Below are positions 6,272 through 6,487 of a DNA stretch of 6,487 nucleotides, one piece after another. Within the stretch, counting starts at the first letter, position 1. Every line of letters starts with the position of its first letter. The translations under genes were made by a program, and so were the position numbers. Source of the DNA: Bacteroidia bacterium (GTDB taxonomy: Bacteria; Bacteroidota; Bacteroidia; Flavobacteriales; Flavobacteriaceae). Where the stretch lies: positions 1-6,487 of the forward strand of contig JAUICT010000128.1 of the NCBI GenBank assembly GCA_030429325.1, in the 5' to 3' direction. Under the pieces are notes generated by a model. The model was not told the origin of the DNA. It ran no database searches and saw nothing but the letters and a program-made list of their open reading frames with translations.

Positions 6272-6361
6272 CTATTCTCCTCTGGTGGAAACCGAGAAGA
6301 AGATTTTGAAGAAAAGCATCAAAATCAAGTACATTCCCAAAACGATCACATAGTTTTCCAT
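6272..6361 (-). CDS. Possible 29-residue single-span membrane protein
   Basis: The ORF starts at ATG 6361 and ends at TAG 6272. The product begins MENYVIVLGMYLILMLFF, carries a lysine at 19, continues IFFSV and ends in the polar tail STRGE. Residues 4-24 would make one membrane helix, with a charged C-terminal end. It stops just before the 12-codon ORF, and its last codons overlap the AGGAG used by that ORF, so the three minus-strand ORFs look like a tightly packed unit. No Shine-Dalgarno sequence precedes its own ATG, which is normal in this phylum. I do not recognise the peptide; without conservation data it remains a candidate. Confidence 0.4.
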   Translation of the reverse strand: MENYVIVLGMYLILMLFFKIFFSVSTRGE

Positions 6362-6380
6362 AGGATTGTATTTATACCGT

Positions 6381-6411
6381 TAAATGTAGGTAAAAGAATT
6401 GATAAGTTCAC
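6381..6411 (-). promoter_or_regulatory. Weak promoter candidate for the cyclo-ligase unit
   Basis: On the minus strand TACATTTA (6388-6381) matches seven of eight positions of TAnnTTTG, and GTGA lies at the -33 distance (6411-6408). Transcription would start near 6375, about 14 bases before the 29-codon ORF. The match is weak, as at promoters that need an activator; the direct repeat lies just upstream. Confidence 0.25.
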
Positions 6412-6412
6412 C

Positions 6413-6444
6413 ATGAAATGCATCTTTTATCGATGAAATGCACC
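6413..6444. repeat. Short direct repeat with 20-bp period, possible regulator site
   Basis: ATGAAATGCATC (6413-6424) and ATGAAATGCACC (6433-6444) agree in 11 of 12 bases and are 20 bp apart, about two helical turns, with TTTTATCG between. On the minus strand this reads GRTGCATTTCAT twice. Two direct repeats on the same DNA face are typical of binding sites for LytTR-type response regulators. For the minus-strand unit they would lie about 38 to 69 bases before the predicted start site, where an activator would bind; they could equally serve a gene beyond the right edge. The rest of 6362-6487 holds no gene I can support. Confidence 0.5.
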
Positions 6445-6487
6445 TTTTTTTGCAACAGTTTAACATTTTTAGAGAACCCTTAACTTG

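Noticed and set aside
6231..6371. Possible former N-terminal extension of the cyclo-ligase read through the TAG at 6233-6231
   Set aside because: The frame is open upstream to about 6371 but has no ATG, GTG or TTG apart from the 12-codon start, and the cyclo-ligase is already full length from 6230. A broken gene start is therefore not needed to explain it.

Overview
The window is chromosomal DNA of a member of the Bacteroidota, most likely a marine Flavobacteriaceae. I infer this from four things: the long IleRS2-type isoleucyl-tRNA synthetase, the zinc-less TraR/DksA protein, -7 promoter elements of the form TAnnTTTG, and start codons that mostly lack a Shine-Dalgarno sequence. Base composition looks even and I see no mobile element, tRNA, rRNA or CRISPR array. 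This is mainly a housekeeping region, not an accessory island.

Layout. Positions 1-41 look like the last strand of an outer-membrane beta-barrel protein on the plus strand. A perfect palindromic, probably bidirectional terminator (45-73) separates it from a convergent minus-strand gene (93-392) for a 99-residue lipoprotein made of 11-residue amphipathic repeats. A 180-base divergent region (393-572) carries a good -7 promoter element for the plus-strand cluster: ileS (573-3974), a DksA-like regulator 3 bases later (3978-4361), an intrinsic terminator (4361-4384), a secreted DUF4097-like protein whose start lies 4 bases after the terminator T-run (4389-5009), and lspA (5041-5670) with its own predicted promoter at the end of the preceding gene. 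On the minus strand, 5-formyltetrahydrofolate cyclo-ligase (5667-6230) converges on lspA, and the two stop codons overlap in TTAA. Upstream of it are two small ORFs (12 and 29 codons), and at the right edge a 20-bp-period direct repeat that may be a regulator site.

How the genes fit together. The ileS-lspA linkage is an old bacterial neighbourhood. Here it is interrupted by a DksA-like stringent-response factor and a small secreted protein. LspA matures lipoproteins such as the one at 93-392. The cyclo-ligase is folate one-carbon metabolism and looks functionally separate.

Most notable observations: the class I signature HIGH in IleRS is replaced by GIHH, a variant reported for mupirocin hyper-resistant IleRS2 enzymes; DksA has lost three of four zinc cysteines; LspA has an insertion of about 50 residues between its catalytic aspartates; and the cyclo-ligase is preceded by an unannotated small-ORF leader with a terminator-like hairpin early in its coding sequence. 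I did not find a convincing wholly new multi-gene system.
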